Positions 7,727 through 16,534 of a DNA stretch of 25,370 nt are shown here, in pieces (positions within the stretch are counted from its first letter, which is position 1; every line of letters begins with the position of its first letter). A program made the translations under genes and the position numbers. The stretch is from Candidatus Pelagibacter sp. (GTDB lineage: Bacteria; Pseudomonadota; Alphaproteobacteria; Pelagibacterales; Pelagibacteraceae), in assembly GCA_028095445.1 (NCBI GenBank), contig JAOHCJ010000010.1:1-25370 (forward strand). The letters run 5' to 3'. The notes below the pieces were generated by a model that had not been told where the DNA came from, made no database searches, and saw only the letters and a list, made by a program, of their open reading frames with translations.

Positions 7727-8394
7727 AAAATTTGTTAGATATAAAATACTGGATTTTTGATCTGGATAATACCTTGTACTCTGGGCAAACTAAGGTATTT
7801 TCTGAAGTAGACAAAAAGATGAGTGCATTCATATCAAAAAAAATGAATGTAGATTTAGTTAAAGCTAGAGAAATTCAAAAAAAATATTTCTATGAATATG
7901 GCACAACATTATCAGGATTGATGAAACAAGATGCTATTGATCCTCATGACTTTTTAAAATTTGTACATGATATTGATATTAGTTGGCTGCCTAAAGATTT
8001 AAAATTAAGAGAAGAGTTGATAAAAATTAAAGAAAAAAAATATATATTCACTAATGGATCTCATGCACACGTTGAGAATGTAACAAGACAATTAGGTATT
8101 GATGGTTTATTTGATGGAGCTTTTGATATAGTAGATGCCAACTTCATTCCAAAGCCACGCGTCGATCCTTATAAAATGATAATAGAAAAATTTAATATAG
8201 ATCCAACAAAATCAATATTAATTGAAGATATCGCTCATAATTTGGAACAAGCTAAAAATCTAGGAATGAAAACATGTTGGCTTGAAAATGAAGAAACTTT
8301 TGCAAAAAAAGATGCTAATAAACCATATATTGATTATAAGATTAAGAACTTGCCTTCTTTTCTTCAAGAAATTAATATATTGAAGGCAGTATAA
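7723..8394 (+). CDS. HAD-family hydrolase, pyrimidine 5'-nucleotidase type
   Basis: This is a 223-residue haloacid dehalogenase-like phosphatase. Motif I is FDLDNTLYS, with nucleophile D13 and acid/base D15. Motif II is the threonine in FTNGSHAH, motif III the lysine in KPRVDPYK, and motif IV EDIAHNLEQAK. The small cap between motifs I and II is typical of the SDT1-like/pyrimidine 5'-nucleotidase group, which dephosphorylates nucleoside monophosphates. The true substrate cannot be read from sequence. Genes of this type sit between argB and dapD in many alphaproteobacteria, so the place is conserved. The ATG overlaps the argB stop. Confidence 0.88.
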   Translation: MKNLLDIKYWIFDLDNTLYSGQTKVFSEVDKKMSAFISKKMNVDLVKAREIQKKYFYEYGTTLSGLMKQDAIDPHDFLKFVHDIDISWLPKDLKLREELIKIKEKKYIFTNGSHAHVENVTRQLGIDGLFDGAFDIVDANFIPKPRVDPYKMIIEKFNIDPTKSILIEDIAHNLEQAKNLGMKTCWLENEETFAKKDANKPYIDYKIKNLPSFLQEINILKAV

Positions 8395-8415
8395 ACTAAT
8401 CTAATAATAAAAAAT

Positions 8416-9246
8416 ATGAGAGAATTTGAAAGAATAATTAATGATGCTTGGGATAAGAAAGATCAAGTAAATCAAAATTCAGATGAAAACTTAAAAGACG
8501 CAATTAATCAAATTATTGAAGACCTAGACAGTGGAAAAGCAAGAGTAGCTGAAAAAATAAATGGTGAGTGGATTACTCATCAACATATTAAAAAAGCTAT
8601 CATGTTAAGTTTTAGAATTCATGGTATGGAAACATTAACTGGCCCCTATAGTGCTTGGCATGACAAGGCTCATTTACTAAAAGGAAAAACAGCAGGATGG
8701 ACAAAAGAGAATTTTGAAAAAGCCGGTTTTAGAATGGTTCCTAACTCTCCAGTTAGAAAAGGATCTTTCGTTGGAAAAAATGCTGTCCTAATGCCATGCT
8801 ATGTAAATATTGGAGCTTATATTGATGAAGGTACTATGATGGATACTTTTAGTCGTGCTGGTAGCTGTTGTCAGATTGGAAAAAATTGCCATATATCAGC
8901 TGGGTCAGGAATTGGGGGTGTTTTAGAACCTGCTCAAGCACTACCCACAATTATTGAAGACAATGTATTTGTTGGAGCAATGTCTGAAGTAGTAGAGGGA
9001 ATAATTGTTGGAGAAGGCTCTGTACTGAGTATGGGAATGTATATTGGTCAATCAACAAAAATTGTTAATAGAAAAACAGGTGAAATTATTTATGGAAAAA
9101 TTCCACCATATTCAGTTGTTGTACCAGGATCTCTACCTGATAAAAATAACCCATTAGCACCATCATTATATTGTGCAGTAATTATTAAACAAGTTGATGA
9201 AAAAACTAGATCAAAAACGTCTGTTAACGATCTATTGAGAGATTAA
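8416..9246 (+). CDS. dapD: Tetrahydrodipicolinate N-succinyltransferase
   Basis: DapD transfers a succinyl group from succinyl-CoA to tetrahydrodipicolinate in the succinylase branch of lysine and diaminopimelate synthesis. It has 276 residues (274 in E. coli). After an alpha-helical N-terminal domain of about 95 residues there is a left-handed beta helix with hexapeptide repeats (about 105-225). This contains GTMMDTFSRAGSCCQIG, SAGSGIGGVLEP and VFVGAMSEVVEG. It lies 21 bases after the HAD gene and one base before dapE, so the two lysine-pathway genes act from one transcript. Confidence 0.97.
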   Translation: MREFERIINDAWDKKDQVNQNSDENLKDAINQIIEDLDSGKARVAEKINGEWITHQHIKKAIMLSFRIHGMETLTGPYSAWHDKAHLLKGKTAGWTKENFEKAGFRMVPNSPVRKGSFVGKNAVLMPCYVNIGAYIDEGTMMDTFSRAGSCCQIGKNCHISAGSGIGGVLEPAQALPTIIEDNVFVGAMSEVVEGIIVGEGSVLSMGMYIGQSTKIVNRKTGEIIYGKIPPYSVVVPGSLPDKNNPLAPSLYCAVIIKQVDEKTRSKTSVNDLLRD

Positions 9247-9247
9247 A

Positions 9248-10402
9248 ATGCCAAGTTACAATGAAATTACATTGGCAAAAGAGCTAATAAAATTTCCAAC
9301 AGTTACACCCATTGATGCTGGCATAATGAAATTTTTAGCAAAAAAACTGGCTGCTATTGGTTTCAATTGTAAAATTTTAGAGTTTAAAGATAAAAATTCC
9401 AAACCTGTAAAAAATTTATATGCAAAGCTTGGTAAATCTCGACCAAACTTTATGTTTGCAGGTCACTTGGACGTGGTACCTCCTGGAAATCTAAACGATT
9501 GGACCGTTAAGCCTTTTAGTCCTGCTATTAAAAAGAATCATCTTATTGGAAGAGGTGCAAATGATATGAAAAGTGCAATTGCAAGCTGGGTTGTTGCAGT
9601 AGAAAACTTTGTGTCAAATAATAAAAAAATTAATGGCTCTATTAGCTTGCTAATCACCGGTGATGAAGAAGGTGTTGCTATCAATGGAACTAAAAAAGTA
9701 GTTGATTATCTAAAAAAGAACAAAGAAAAAATTGACTTTTGTTTAGTTGGAGAGCCTACAAACCCTAATAAGCTTGGAGAAATGATTAAAATTGGAAGAA
9801 GAGGAAGTATTACTGGGGAGTTAACTATAATTGGGGCTCAAGGTCATGTTGCATATCCACATCGAGCTAATAACCCATCTAATTCAATAATAAAGATATT
9901 AAAAGAAATTAAAGAAATAAAATTTGATAAAGGAACCAAAAATTTTCAGCCTACTAATTTAGAAGTAACTAAAATCAAAATAGATAATACAGCTGATAAT
10001 ATTATTCCAGACATTGCTAAAGCTACGTTTAACATTAGGTTTAACAATAAGCACTCGTCTTCTAGTTTAAAAAATAGACTAAACAAAATTTTTAAAAAAG
10101 TAGTTAAAAAAGATAAATCTAAATTTAAGATAGAATATCGTGTATCAGGTGAGGCTTTTTTAACCAAGCCAAATAAAACAACTTACATGATTCAAGATGT
10201 CATAAAAAAAATTACCAAAATTAAACCCAAGTTCTCTACGACTGGTGGAACATCCGATGCAAGATTCATTAGAAAAATTGCACCATGTTTAGAATTTGGT
10301 TTAGTAGGCAAAACTATGCATAAAGTTGATGAAGCTGTTTTAATTTCAGATTTAAAAAAATTAACAAAAATATACTCTGAAATTCTTAAAAATTATTTTT
10401 AA
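9248..10402 (+). CDS. dapE: Succinyl-diaminopimelate desuccinylase
   Basis: DapE is a cytoplasmic zinc peptidase of the M20 family that hydrolyses N-succinyl-LL-diaminopimelate to LL-DAP and succinate, feeding lysine and peptidoglycan. It has 384 residues. Metal-site motifs are GHLDVVPPG, RGANDMKSAIASW, TGDEEG (general base and metal ligand), VGEPT, and the C-terminal KTMHKVDEAV histidine. The dimerisation domain lies at about 180-295. It follows dapD with one base between them and shares one base with the next gene (TAATG). Confidence 0.95.
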   Translation: MPSYNEITLAKELIKFPTVTPIDAGIMKFLAKKLAAIGFNCKILEFKDKNSKPVKNLYAKLGKSRPNFMFAGHLDVVPPGNLNDWTVKPFSPAIKKNHLIGRGANDMKSAIASWVVAVENFVSNNKKINGSISLLITGDEEGVAINGTKKVVDYLKKNKEKIDFCLVGEPTNPNKLGEMIKIGRRGSITGELTIIGAQGHVAYPHRANNPSNSIIKILKEIKEIKFDKGTKNFQPTNLEVTKIKIDNTADNIIPDIAKATFNIRFNNKHSSSSLKNRLNKIFKKVVKKDKSKFKIEYRVSGEAFLTKPNKTTYMIQDVIKKITKIKPKFSTTGGTSDARFIRKIAPCLEFGLVGKTMHKVDEAVLISDLKKLTKIYSEILKNYF

Positions 10403-11331
10403 TGAAAACTGGTTTAATAACCTCTGACACTTATCAAAACCATAACACGGGTGATGGACATCCAGAAAAAATTGATAGAGTTACAGTGGTAATAGATAAT
10501 TTTAAAAAACTAGATAACAAAAACCTTATTTGGAAAAAACCAGCACAATTTGATAAATCACTTTTAGAAATTACACATAATTCTGATTATATAAATTTTG
10601 TAGAAAAATCTTTTCCAACAAAAGGAATGTCTTTTTTAGATGGAGATACAATTATTTCACCAGGGAGTAAGTATGCAACCAGAGATGCTGTTGGATCAAT
10701 AATTGCTGCTATAGATGGTGTTCAAAATAAAGAATTCAAAAATGCATTTTGTGCTGTACGACCACCTGGACATCATGCGGAAAAAAATAAAGCTATGGGT
10801 TTTTGTATCTATAACAATGTAGCAGTTGGTGCTAATTATTTAATAAAAAAATACAAATTTAATAAGATAGCTATCATTGATTTTGATGTACATCATGGCA
10901 ATGGAACACAAGATATTTTTTATAATAATGAAAAAGTATTATATATTTCAACGCATCAGTTTCCATTTTATCCAGGATCTGGGGCTGAAAATGAAAAAGG
11001 GAAAGATAATAATATATTTAACATTCCATTACCAGCAGGTACAACTTCAGAGGAATACCTGAATGCATACGAGTTTGTTTTAAAAAAATTAAAAGAATTT
11101 AAACCTGAATTCATATTATTATCTGCTGGTTTTGATGCACACAAAGACGACCCCTTAGCTCAATTTCAATTAGAATCTCAAGACTTCTACACACTTACAA
11201 AAAGAACCCTTGAGCTATCTAAGTCATTTTGTGATGGAAAAGTAGTATCTATTTTAGAGGGCGGTTATGATCTCTTAGCTCTTCAAGAAAGTACCCAGAA
11301 GCATGTTGAAGCATTAATAGAATTTAATTGA
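10402..11331 (+). CDS. Histone deacetylase-fold amidohydrolase (class II-like)
   Basis: This is a 309-residue zinc hydrolase of the arginase/deacetylase superfamily. Visible motifs are HPEKIDRV near the N-terminus, RPPGHHAEKNKAMGFC at about 120-135 with the two active-site histidines, DFDVHHGNG at about 160-168 (Asp and His zinc ligands), SAGFDAHKDDPL at about 241-252 (second Asp ligand) and the glycine-rich EGGYD near the end. All catalytic elements appear present, so the enzyme should be active. Bacterial members act on acetylated polyamines, acetoin-related or other acyl-amides, or acetyl-lysine; the substrate here is unknown. It starts on the dapE stop, inside a lysine-synthesis operon, and is followed 31 bases later by a SET-domain gene. 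Confidence 0.9.
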   Translation: MKTGLITSDTYQNHNTGDGHPEKIDRVTVVIDNFKKLDNKNLIWKKPAQFDKSLLEITHNSDYINFVEKSFPTKGMSFLDGDTIISPGSKYATRDAVGSIIAAIDGVQNKEFKNAFCAVRPPGHHAEKNKAMGFCIYNNVAVGANYLIKKYKFNKIAIIDFDVHHGNGTQDIFYNNEKVLYISTHQFPFYPGSGAENEKGKDNNIFNIPLPAGTTSEEYLNAYEFVLKKLKEFKPEFILLSAGFDAHKDDPLAQFQLESQDFYTLTKRTLELSKSFCDGKVVSILEGGYDLLALQESTQKHVEALIEFN

Positions 11332-11362
11332 TAATTTTTAAATAGGCTTTAAAGAATCCTTA

Positions 11363-11842
11363 ATGAAACTTTACAGAATTAAAAAATCTAATATTGATAA
11401 AAAAGGACGTGGTCTTTACGCAACAAAAAATATTAATGAAGGTACAAGAATTATTGATTATGTTGGAAAAATTATTACCAAAAAACAAACGGAAGAATCT
11501 GAAAAATTTGATAATTCAAAACCTATTTACTTATTTAATTTGAATAAAAAATATGACCTTGATGGTGATGTTTCTTGGAATACAGCGCGCTTAATTAATC
11601 ACTCATGTTCTAATAACTGTGACTATAACGGAACTGGATTAAAATTATGGATAGTTGCTATAAAGGATATTAAAAAGGGTGAAGAGATAACATGTGATTA
11701 CGGTTTTGGGTATGACGAAGATTATAAACAGTTTCCGTGTAAATGTCGCTCTAAAAACTGCTGTGGTTACATTGTTCGTGCCGAGTCAAGATGGAGAATT
11801 AATAAAAAATTTAGTATTGGTGAACAAAATATTAATAAATAA
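11363..11842 (+). CDS. SET-domain protein, putative lysine methyltransferase
   Basis: This 159-residue protein is almost entirely a SET domain, a fold that transfers a methyl group from S-adenosylmethionine to lysine side chains. It starts with GRGLYATKNINEG at about 15-27. The cofactor-site NHSC is at 79-82. The catalytic tyrosine region EITCDYGFGY is at 108-117. A compact post-SET cluster has C126, C128 and C133, which with C82 would form the usual zinc site. No recognition domain or membrane segment is attached. The target may be a ribosomal or DNA-binding protein, but this is a guess. It follows the deacetylase-fold gene and overlaps convergent truA by 11 bases. Confidence 0.88.
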   Translation: MKLYRIKKSNIDKKGRGLYATKNINEGTRIIDYVGKIITKKQTEESEKFDNSKPIYLFNLNKKYDLDGDVSWNTARLINHSCSNNCDYNGTGLKLWIVAIKDIKKGEEITCDYGFGYDEDYKQFPCKCRSKNCCGYIVRAESRWRINKKFSIGEQNINK

Positions 11843-12572
11843 CCTTCTCTAAAAATAAACCTTCAGCTGGAGCTGGTGGTGCACAAAGGGATCGCTTCTT
11901 CGACTTAATAACTAATTCAAATTTTTTTAGACTCCATTTTTCTTCAGCCACATATTTTAAACTACCCACCATAGATCTGACTTGTTGTTGTAAGAATGAC
12001 CGAGATTTAAATCTTATTTCAATCCTATCTTTAATTGATTTTATTGTAATTGATTTTATAGTTCGAATTGGACTTTTAGCATTACAACTTGAAGATCTAA
12101 AAGTTGAAAAGTCTTTAGTTCCTAAAAGTTTTGTTGTTCCTTTTTTCATTAAATTAATATCTAATTTTTTTATTATATGCCATCCTCTTTCTTTTTCTAA
12201 TGAAGGTCTACTAATTCTATTAAATATTATATATTTATATATTCTTTGCTTTGCAGAAAATCTTGCATGAAAGTTTAAGTTTTTTTTTTTAATATCTAAA
12301 ACTGAGATACCCATATTATTGACAAAGTGATTAATTGATTTCAAAAATTTATTCAAATCTTTAATTTTTTTTTTACTATCAAAGTGAGCCGATTGTTCAA
12401 CAGCATGAACCCCTGAGTCAGTTCTTCCTGAACCAACTATCAATACTTTTTCTTTTAAAATTTTAGATAATTTAGTTTGTATTAATTTTTGAATTGATTT
12501 TCCTTTAATTTGTATCTGCCAACCAATAAAATTTGTCCCAATATATTCAATTAAGATTTGATATCTAAACAT
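11832..12572 (-). CDS. truA: tRNA pseudouridine(38-40) synthase
   Basis: TruA converts uridines 38-40 in the anticodon arm of many tRNAs to pseudouridine. It has 246 residues, near the family norm. The catalytic aspartate is D52 in SGRTDSGVHA. The second conserved block RSFLQQQVRSMVG is near residue 190. The reading frame contains T runs of 10-11 bases on the plus strand (lysine codons), so replication slippage could inactivate it easily. It overlaps fmt by eight bases upstream and the SET gene by 11 bases at the 3' end. Confidence 0.96.
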   Translation of the reverse strand: MFRYQILIEYIGTNFIGWQIQIKGKSIQKLIQTKLSKILKEKVLIVGSGRTDSGVHAVEQSAHFDSKKKIKDLNKFLKSINHFVNNMGISVLDIKKKNLNFHARFSAKQRIYKYIIFNRISRPSLEKERGWHIIKKLDINLMKKGTTKLLGTKDFSTFRSSSCNAKSPIRTIKSITIKSIKDRIEIRFKSRSFLQQQVRSMVGSLKYVAEEKWSLKKFELVIKSKKRSLCAPPAPAEGLFLEKVIY

Positions 12573-13497
12573 TGCTTAAATTTGAACCTTTTTTAATTTG
12601 TGATCCAAGCATAAACTCACCAATTTTTTGTGGTCTTTTACCTTGCCTTTGAATTTCTTTAATCTTTATTGATTTTTTATTACCACAGCTAATCTCTAAA
12701 TAATTATCTAATACATCACCTGCCTTACCATTGCCTGAAGATATCTCTGCCTTTAAGATCTTATATCTTTCACCCGCATAAATAAAAAAAGCACCTGGCT
12801 TTGGGTATAATCCATTTATTTTTCCAATAATGTTTTCTGCTTTGTCATGCCAATTTACTTCACTTTCAGATTTATCAATTTTAGATGCGTATGTTGCATT
12901 ACTATGATTTTGTTCTTTAAACTCTACATTATCGTTCAATATTGTATCCAAATTATCTAAAATTTTTTCTGCCGCTAATGATGATAATTTTTCTGAAATC
13001 ATTTTTGCGTTATCATTATTCTTAACTTCTATTTTATAAAAATTACAAATAGGTCCTGCATCTAGTTGTTCATTAATTTTCATAATACTAATTCCAGTTT
13101 CTTTTTCTAAATTCATTATTGATCTCTGAATAGGCGCTGCACCTCTCCATTTTGGTAAAAGAGATGCATGTATATTTATAAATCCTTTTTTAGGTAAAGT
13201 TAAAAATTTTTTTGGGATAATTTGACCATACGCTACTACGATAGCAATATCAGGATTTAAATTTTTTAAATATTTATATTCTTCTTCATTATCTTTTAAT
13301 AAATATGGACACCTAAATTCAATATTTAAAGTTTCTGAAATTAATTGAATTGGAGATTTATTAATTCTTTGGCCCCTTTGTGATTTTTGTGGAGGTTGAG
13401 TATATACCACAGATACAGGATATCCATTTTGATATAAGGATTTCAATATTGGCACAGCAAACAATGGTGTACCCATAAAAACAATTTTTTTTAACAT
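12565..13497 (-). CDS. fmt: Methionyl-tRNA formyltransferase
   Basis: Fmt formylates Met-tRNA(fMet) with 10-formyl-tetrahydrofolate so that it can be used by initiation factor 2. It has 310 residues. The N-terminal formyltransferase domain shows the catalytic Asn-x-His at 108-110 (NIHASLLPKWRGAAPIQ) and the aspartate in EQLDAGPI. A C-terminal OB-like domain follows from about residue 205. Its substrate links it to folate metabolism, which makes the broken folC at the start of the window notable. It sits three bases after def and overlaps truA. Confidence 0.97.
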   Translation of the reverse strand: MLKKIVFMGTPLFAVPILKSLYQNGYPVSVVYTQPPQKSQRGQRINKSPIQLISETLNIEFRCPYLLKDNEEEYKYLKNLNPDIAIVVAYGQIIPKKFLTLPKKGFINIHASLLPKWRGAAPIQRSIMNLEKETGISIMKINEQLDAGPICNFYKIEVKNNDNAKMISEKLSSLAAEKILDNLDTILNDNVEFKEQNHSNATYASKIDKSESEVNWHDKAENIIGKINGLYPKPGAFFIYAGERYKILKAEISSGNGKAGDVLDNYLEISCGNKKSIKIKEIQRQGKRPQKIGEFMLGSQIKKGSNLSNV

Positions 13498-13500
13498 TTA

Positions 13501-14019
13501 TTAAACAACTATTCTACTATATTTATTTTTAGAAAGTTTTTTAAGAATCATTGATTTTTTTAATTTTGATAAATAGTCAATAAACAGAATACCCTCTAGA
13601 TGATCCATCTCATGCTGAATACATGTCGCCAATAAGCCTTCGGCTTTTAATAATTGTTTATTTCCATTGTAATCTAAATATTCAACTTCACATGAATTTG
13701 GTCTTTCAATTTCAGCAAATTGATCTGGTACTGATAAACAGCCCTCTTCATATGTTGTTTTTTTAATATTTTTATTTTTAATTATTGGATTAACAAAATA
13801 CCTTGGTTCCTTTCTATCTTTGTCGCTACTGATATCCATAACAATAATTCTTTTTGGATATCCTATTTGAATTGCAGCAAGACCAATTCCAGGAGCTGCA
13901 TACATGGTCTCGAGCATATCATCCATTAACTTTCTTTCATCATCACCCACTTTTAAAACTGGTTCTGATATCTGTCGCAATATTTTGTTGGGCTCTGTTA
14001 ATATAGTTTTAATGGTCAT
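13501..14019 (-). CDS. def: Peptide deformylase
   Basis: Def removes the formyl group from nascent N-formylmethionine peptides. It has 172 residues. The three family motifs are complete: GIGLAAIQIG (45-53), EGCLSVP with metal ligand C94, and QHEMDHLEG with H136, the catalytic E137 and H140. The Ile in place of the common Pro in the first motif is a frequent variant. The gene heads a def-fmt-truA cluster, so formylation and deformylation are made together. Confidence 0.97.
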   Translation of the reverse strand: MTIKTILTEPNKILRQISEPVLKVGDDERKLMDDMLETMYAAPGIGLAAIQIGYPKRIIVMDISSDKDRKEPRYFVNPIIKNKNIKKTTYEEGCLSVPDQFAEIERPNSCEVEYLDYNGNKQLLKAEGLLATCIQHEMDHLEGILFIDYLSKLKKSMILKKLSKNKYSRIVV

Positions 14020-14045
14020 TTATAATAATTATTTTATTATAATTT

Positions 14046-15803
14046 TTAAACTTTTAAAGGAAGAACTTTAAGTAAAATTTTATTTCTTAATGGGTCAATA
14101 TCGAGCTGGTTTAATGTATTAATGATGAAATATATTGTGTCTGAATCCATATCCACTAATTGATCTTGCCCTATGACCTCAACTATTCTTAACATTGCCG
14201 ATGCAATATCTCTATTATTTATAAAAATTTGTATGTCTGAAGGCATTTCAGACTCATTTATTTCGTATAAGTTTTTATATCTTTCAGGAACTTCAATGCC
14301 ATCTGATTTTAGTGCCTCAACTATAATGATATCTTTTTTAGAAAAAAAATATTTTTTGTTTTTCTTAATTTTCTTTAAAAGATCTTTAAGATCTTTTGTG
14401 GTATTTTTAGTAGAAGACTCTCCTTTAAAATAATTAATCAATTTAGATTGATGGAGAACTTTATTATTTATTTTAATATCAGCTAGATTAACCTTATTTT
14501 CTAATAAATGTTTTTCATAAAATGCCATATAATTAGAAGGGATATCTTTTTTATTAATTTCTTTTAAAAGTACTCTTAATTCCTGATCAAATGCATTTTC
14601 AATACCATCGTTCTTAAATGAATTTTTTAAAGCATTCATCAATTCAAGTTTCTTTTCGATTTCCGATGTAATTAAAATTCCTTGATATATTAAAGCTCTC
14701 ACTTCTATATTTGATAAAACCTTTGAAGACTCTTTAATATTTAAAAGCTGGTTAATATTAAACTGAAACCTTTTATAAAGTTCAAATAACTCTTTTTCTG
14801 TATAATTTTTTTCATGCGTTGCTTTTTCTATAGTTCTGATTTTTTCGAAATCATTAATTTCTACATCTTGGGTTTTATATAATAAATTTGATGTAGATAA
14901 GTATTTCCAAATTTCTTTTGATGTTGAATTGTTTGGTTCAAACTTAAAATTTGGATTTGTGCGATGAGATAGATGAAAATCTAAAATTGTACTTTCAGAG
15001 ACTTGCGTATCTGGTTTATCTTCATATCCAATTAAATGATTTATCTTTTTTTCATAAAAGTCATCTTTAAAACCCATTTCTTTTTTTAAATCTAAAATTA
15101 CTAAAGCTTCTTCAATTTTGTTACTATTAATTAAACAATAGATATTAAATTTAGATAAGTATTCATCTACAATGTTTACTTTAATGTAAGAAAATATTTC
15201 ACAAGCTTTTTTTACATTAGATTTGGAAAGGTAGTTATCTACCAAATATCTTGTTAACCTAGGGTCTTCATTGATAACTTGATTATTTAAAATATAATTT
15301 TCAATTAATTCAAAATTTGAATTCTTCTTAAGCCAGTTAGATTTTATAGTGAAAAATTGCTCTCTTGAAATATTTATCTCCGGATAATAAGCATTTGTTA
15401 ATAATAAAATATCTAGAAGCTGAGAAGCATCTTCAGAGAGATCAATTTTATTTATTCTTTTAATTATATTTAAAATTTGATCTCCATTTGAATTGGACCA
15501 CATATTAATATTTAATCCATTTTCTTCTGGATCATAAAGTCCAATAATTTCAATTTCTTTAGATGTTAATGTTTTATCTTCTTCTATGTTTACTTGATTG
15601 TTTTTTTGAGACTGCATCTCATAGATTGTATTTTGTGGAATTTTTTTTTGTTCACGATTTGTAACTGTATCTAGTTCTTCAGATTTTTCTTCTCCAATCT
15701 TCCAAATATCAACAGGTTCTTCTGAGTATACGTTAAATCCAAAAAATAAAAAAAATAGTAATATTAAAAAACATTTTTTATTTAACAATTTTAATTTTTT
15801 CAT
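14046..15803 (-). CDS. Putative exported helical protein, 585 aa, function unknown
   Basis: I do not recognise a family. The N-terminus is a clear signal peptide: a lysine-rich start, a hydrophobic run rich in Leu/Phe at about 12-24, and a likely cleavage after the serine in FNVYSEEP. The rest is hydrophilic and mostly alpha-helical. Helix pairs around 180-260, such as SNVKKACEIFSYIKV and SNKIEEALVILDL, resemble TPR- or Sel1-like solenoids. No catalytic motif, lipobox cysteine at the cleavage site or further membrane segment is seen. The ATG lies inside the end of the 61-residue membrane-protein gene (26-base overlap), so the two are coupled. A periplasmic scaffold or binding role is only suggested by this architecture. 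Confidence 0.75.
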   Translation of the reverse strand: MKKLKLLNKKCFLILLFFLFFGFNVYSEEPVDIWKIGEEKSEELDTVTNREQKKIPQNTIYEMQSQKNNQVNIEEDKTLTSKEIEIIGLYDPEENGLNINMWSNSNGDQILNIIKRINKIDLSEDASQLLDILLLTNAYYPEINISREQFFTIKSNWLKKNSNFELIENYILNNQVINEDPRLTRYLVDNYLSKSNVKKACEIFSYIKVNIVDEYLSKFNIYCLINSNKIEEALVILDLKKEMGFKDDFYEKKINHLIGYEDKPDTQVSESTILDFHLSHRTNPNFKFEPNNSTSKEIWKYLSTSNLLYKTQDVEINDFEKIRTIEKATHEKNYTEKELFELYKRFQFNINQLLNIKESSKVLSNIEVRALIYQGILITSEIEKKLELMNALKNSFKNDGIENAFDQELRVLLKEINKKDIPSNYMAFYEKHLLENKVNLADIKINNKVLHQSKLINYFKGESSTKNTTKDLKDLLKKIKKNKKYFFSKKDIIIVEALKSDGIEVPERYKNLYEINESEMPSDIQIFINNRDIASAMLRIVEVIGQDQLVDMDSDTIYFIINTLNQLDIDPLRNKILLKVLPLKV

Positions 15804-15963
15804 TTGGGATAATTTTTTTTATTTCTTTATTTGGAGATGGAAAGTCAATTTTACCAATAAGCACAATTACAATAATAATAACAAGTAAAATTAATATCAC
15901 TTTAGTTAAAAGACCTAAAAAACTACTCCGATTGCCAGCTCTTGTATTTTTTAATAATTGCAT
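15778..15963 (-). CDS. Small single-pass membrane protein, 61 aa
   Basis: This is a 61-residue protein with a basic N-terminus (MQLLKNTRAGNRSS), one strong hydrophobic helix of Leu/Ile/Val at about 17-37, and a lysine-rich tail. The positive N-terminus suggests it stays inside with the tail in the periplasm, where the partner protein also should be. An AGAGGA sequence at 15967-15972 precedes the ATG by three bases. The gene overlaps the following exported-protein gene by 26 bases and diverges from aroK. The family is not recognised; a membrane anchor for its neighbour is possible. Confidence 0.7.
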   Translation of the reverse strand: MQLLKNTRAGNRSSFLGLLTKVILILLVIIIVIVLIGKIDFPSPNKEIKKIIPNEKIKIVK

Positions 15964-15966
15964 ATA

Positions 15967-15972
15967 TCCTCT
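15967..15972 (-). promoter_or_regulatory. Shine-Dalgarno of the 61-aa membrane protein gene
   Basis: AGAGGA on the minus strand lies three bases before the ATG at 15963. It is short-spaced but is one of the few purine-rich ribosome binding sites in the window, and it supports this small gene as real. Confidence 0.5.
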
Positions 15973-16021
15973 AATAATTTCAAATTAAGACATATTTGTG
16001 TTTTTTCAATAAAGAAAATTT

Positions 16022-16534
16022 ATGAATTCAAAAAAAAACCTTGTTTTTTTAGGCATGATGGGGTCTGGAAAATCATCTATAGGAAGTTTAGTTTCAAAAA
16101 AACTAAAATTAAAATTTATAGATGTGGATAACTTAATCGAAAAAGAAACAAGAATGAGCATATCAGAAATTTTTAGAGAAAAAGGTGAAAATTATTTCAG
16201 AAATTTAGAAGAAAGAATTACTATTAAAAATTTAAAGTCTGTTAGCACTGTTATTTCTCTTGGTGGTGGAGCATTTATTAATGAAAAAATTAGAAAAGAA
16301 GTTTTATCTGATCATTTGTCTTTTTGGCTTAACTGGGATGACTCAACACTGTTAAAAAGAATCATCCAAAGTAAAAAAAGACCTATTGTAAATAGATTAT
16401 CAGTTGATGAAATAAAGAGGTTAATTAAAAAACGTTCAAAAATATACTCAAAAGCTGATTTTAAAATTAACTGTAATAAGCTGACCAAAACTGAAATAGT
16501 AAAAAAAGTTACAAAAATTTATGAAATTAATTAA
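16022..16534 (+). CDS. aroK: Shikimate kinase
   Basis: AroK phosphorylates shikimate with ATP, the fifth step of the chorismate pathway. It has 170 residues. The P-loop GMMGSGKSS is at 11-19, shikimate-binding residues fall in IDVDNLIE and FRNLEE, and the SLGGGAFI segment is typical. A tract of ten adenines just after the start is a slippage-prone spot. The gene diverges from the 61-residue protein gene across 58 bases and overlaps aroB by 14 bases. Confidence 0.96.
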   Translation: MNSKKNLVFLGMMGSGKSSIGSLVSKKLKLKFIDVDNLIEKETRMSISEIFREKGENYFRNLEERITIKNLKSVSTVISLGGGAFINEKIRKEVLSDHLSFWLNWDDSTLLKRIIQSKKRPIVNRLSVDEIKRLIKKRSKIYSKADFKINCNKLTKTEIVKKVTKIYEIN

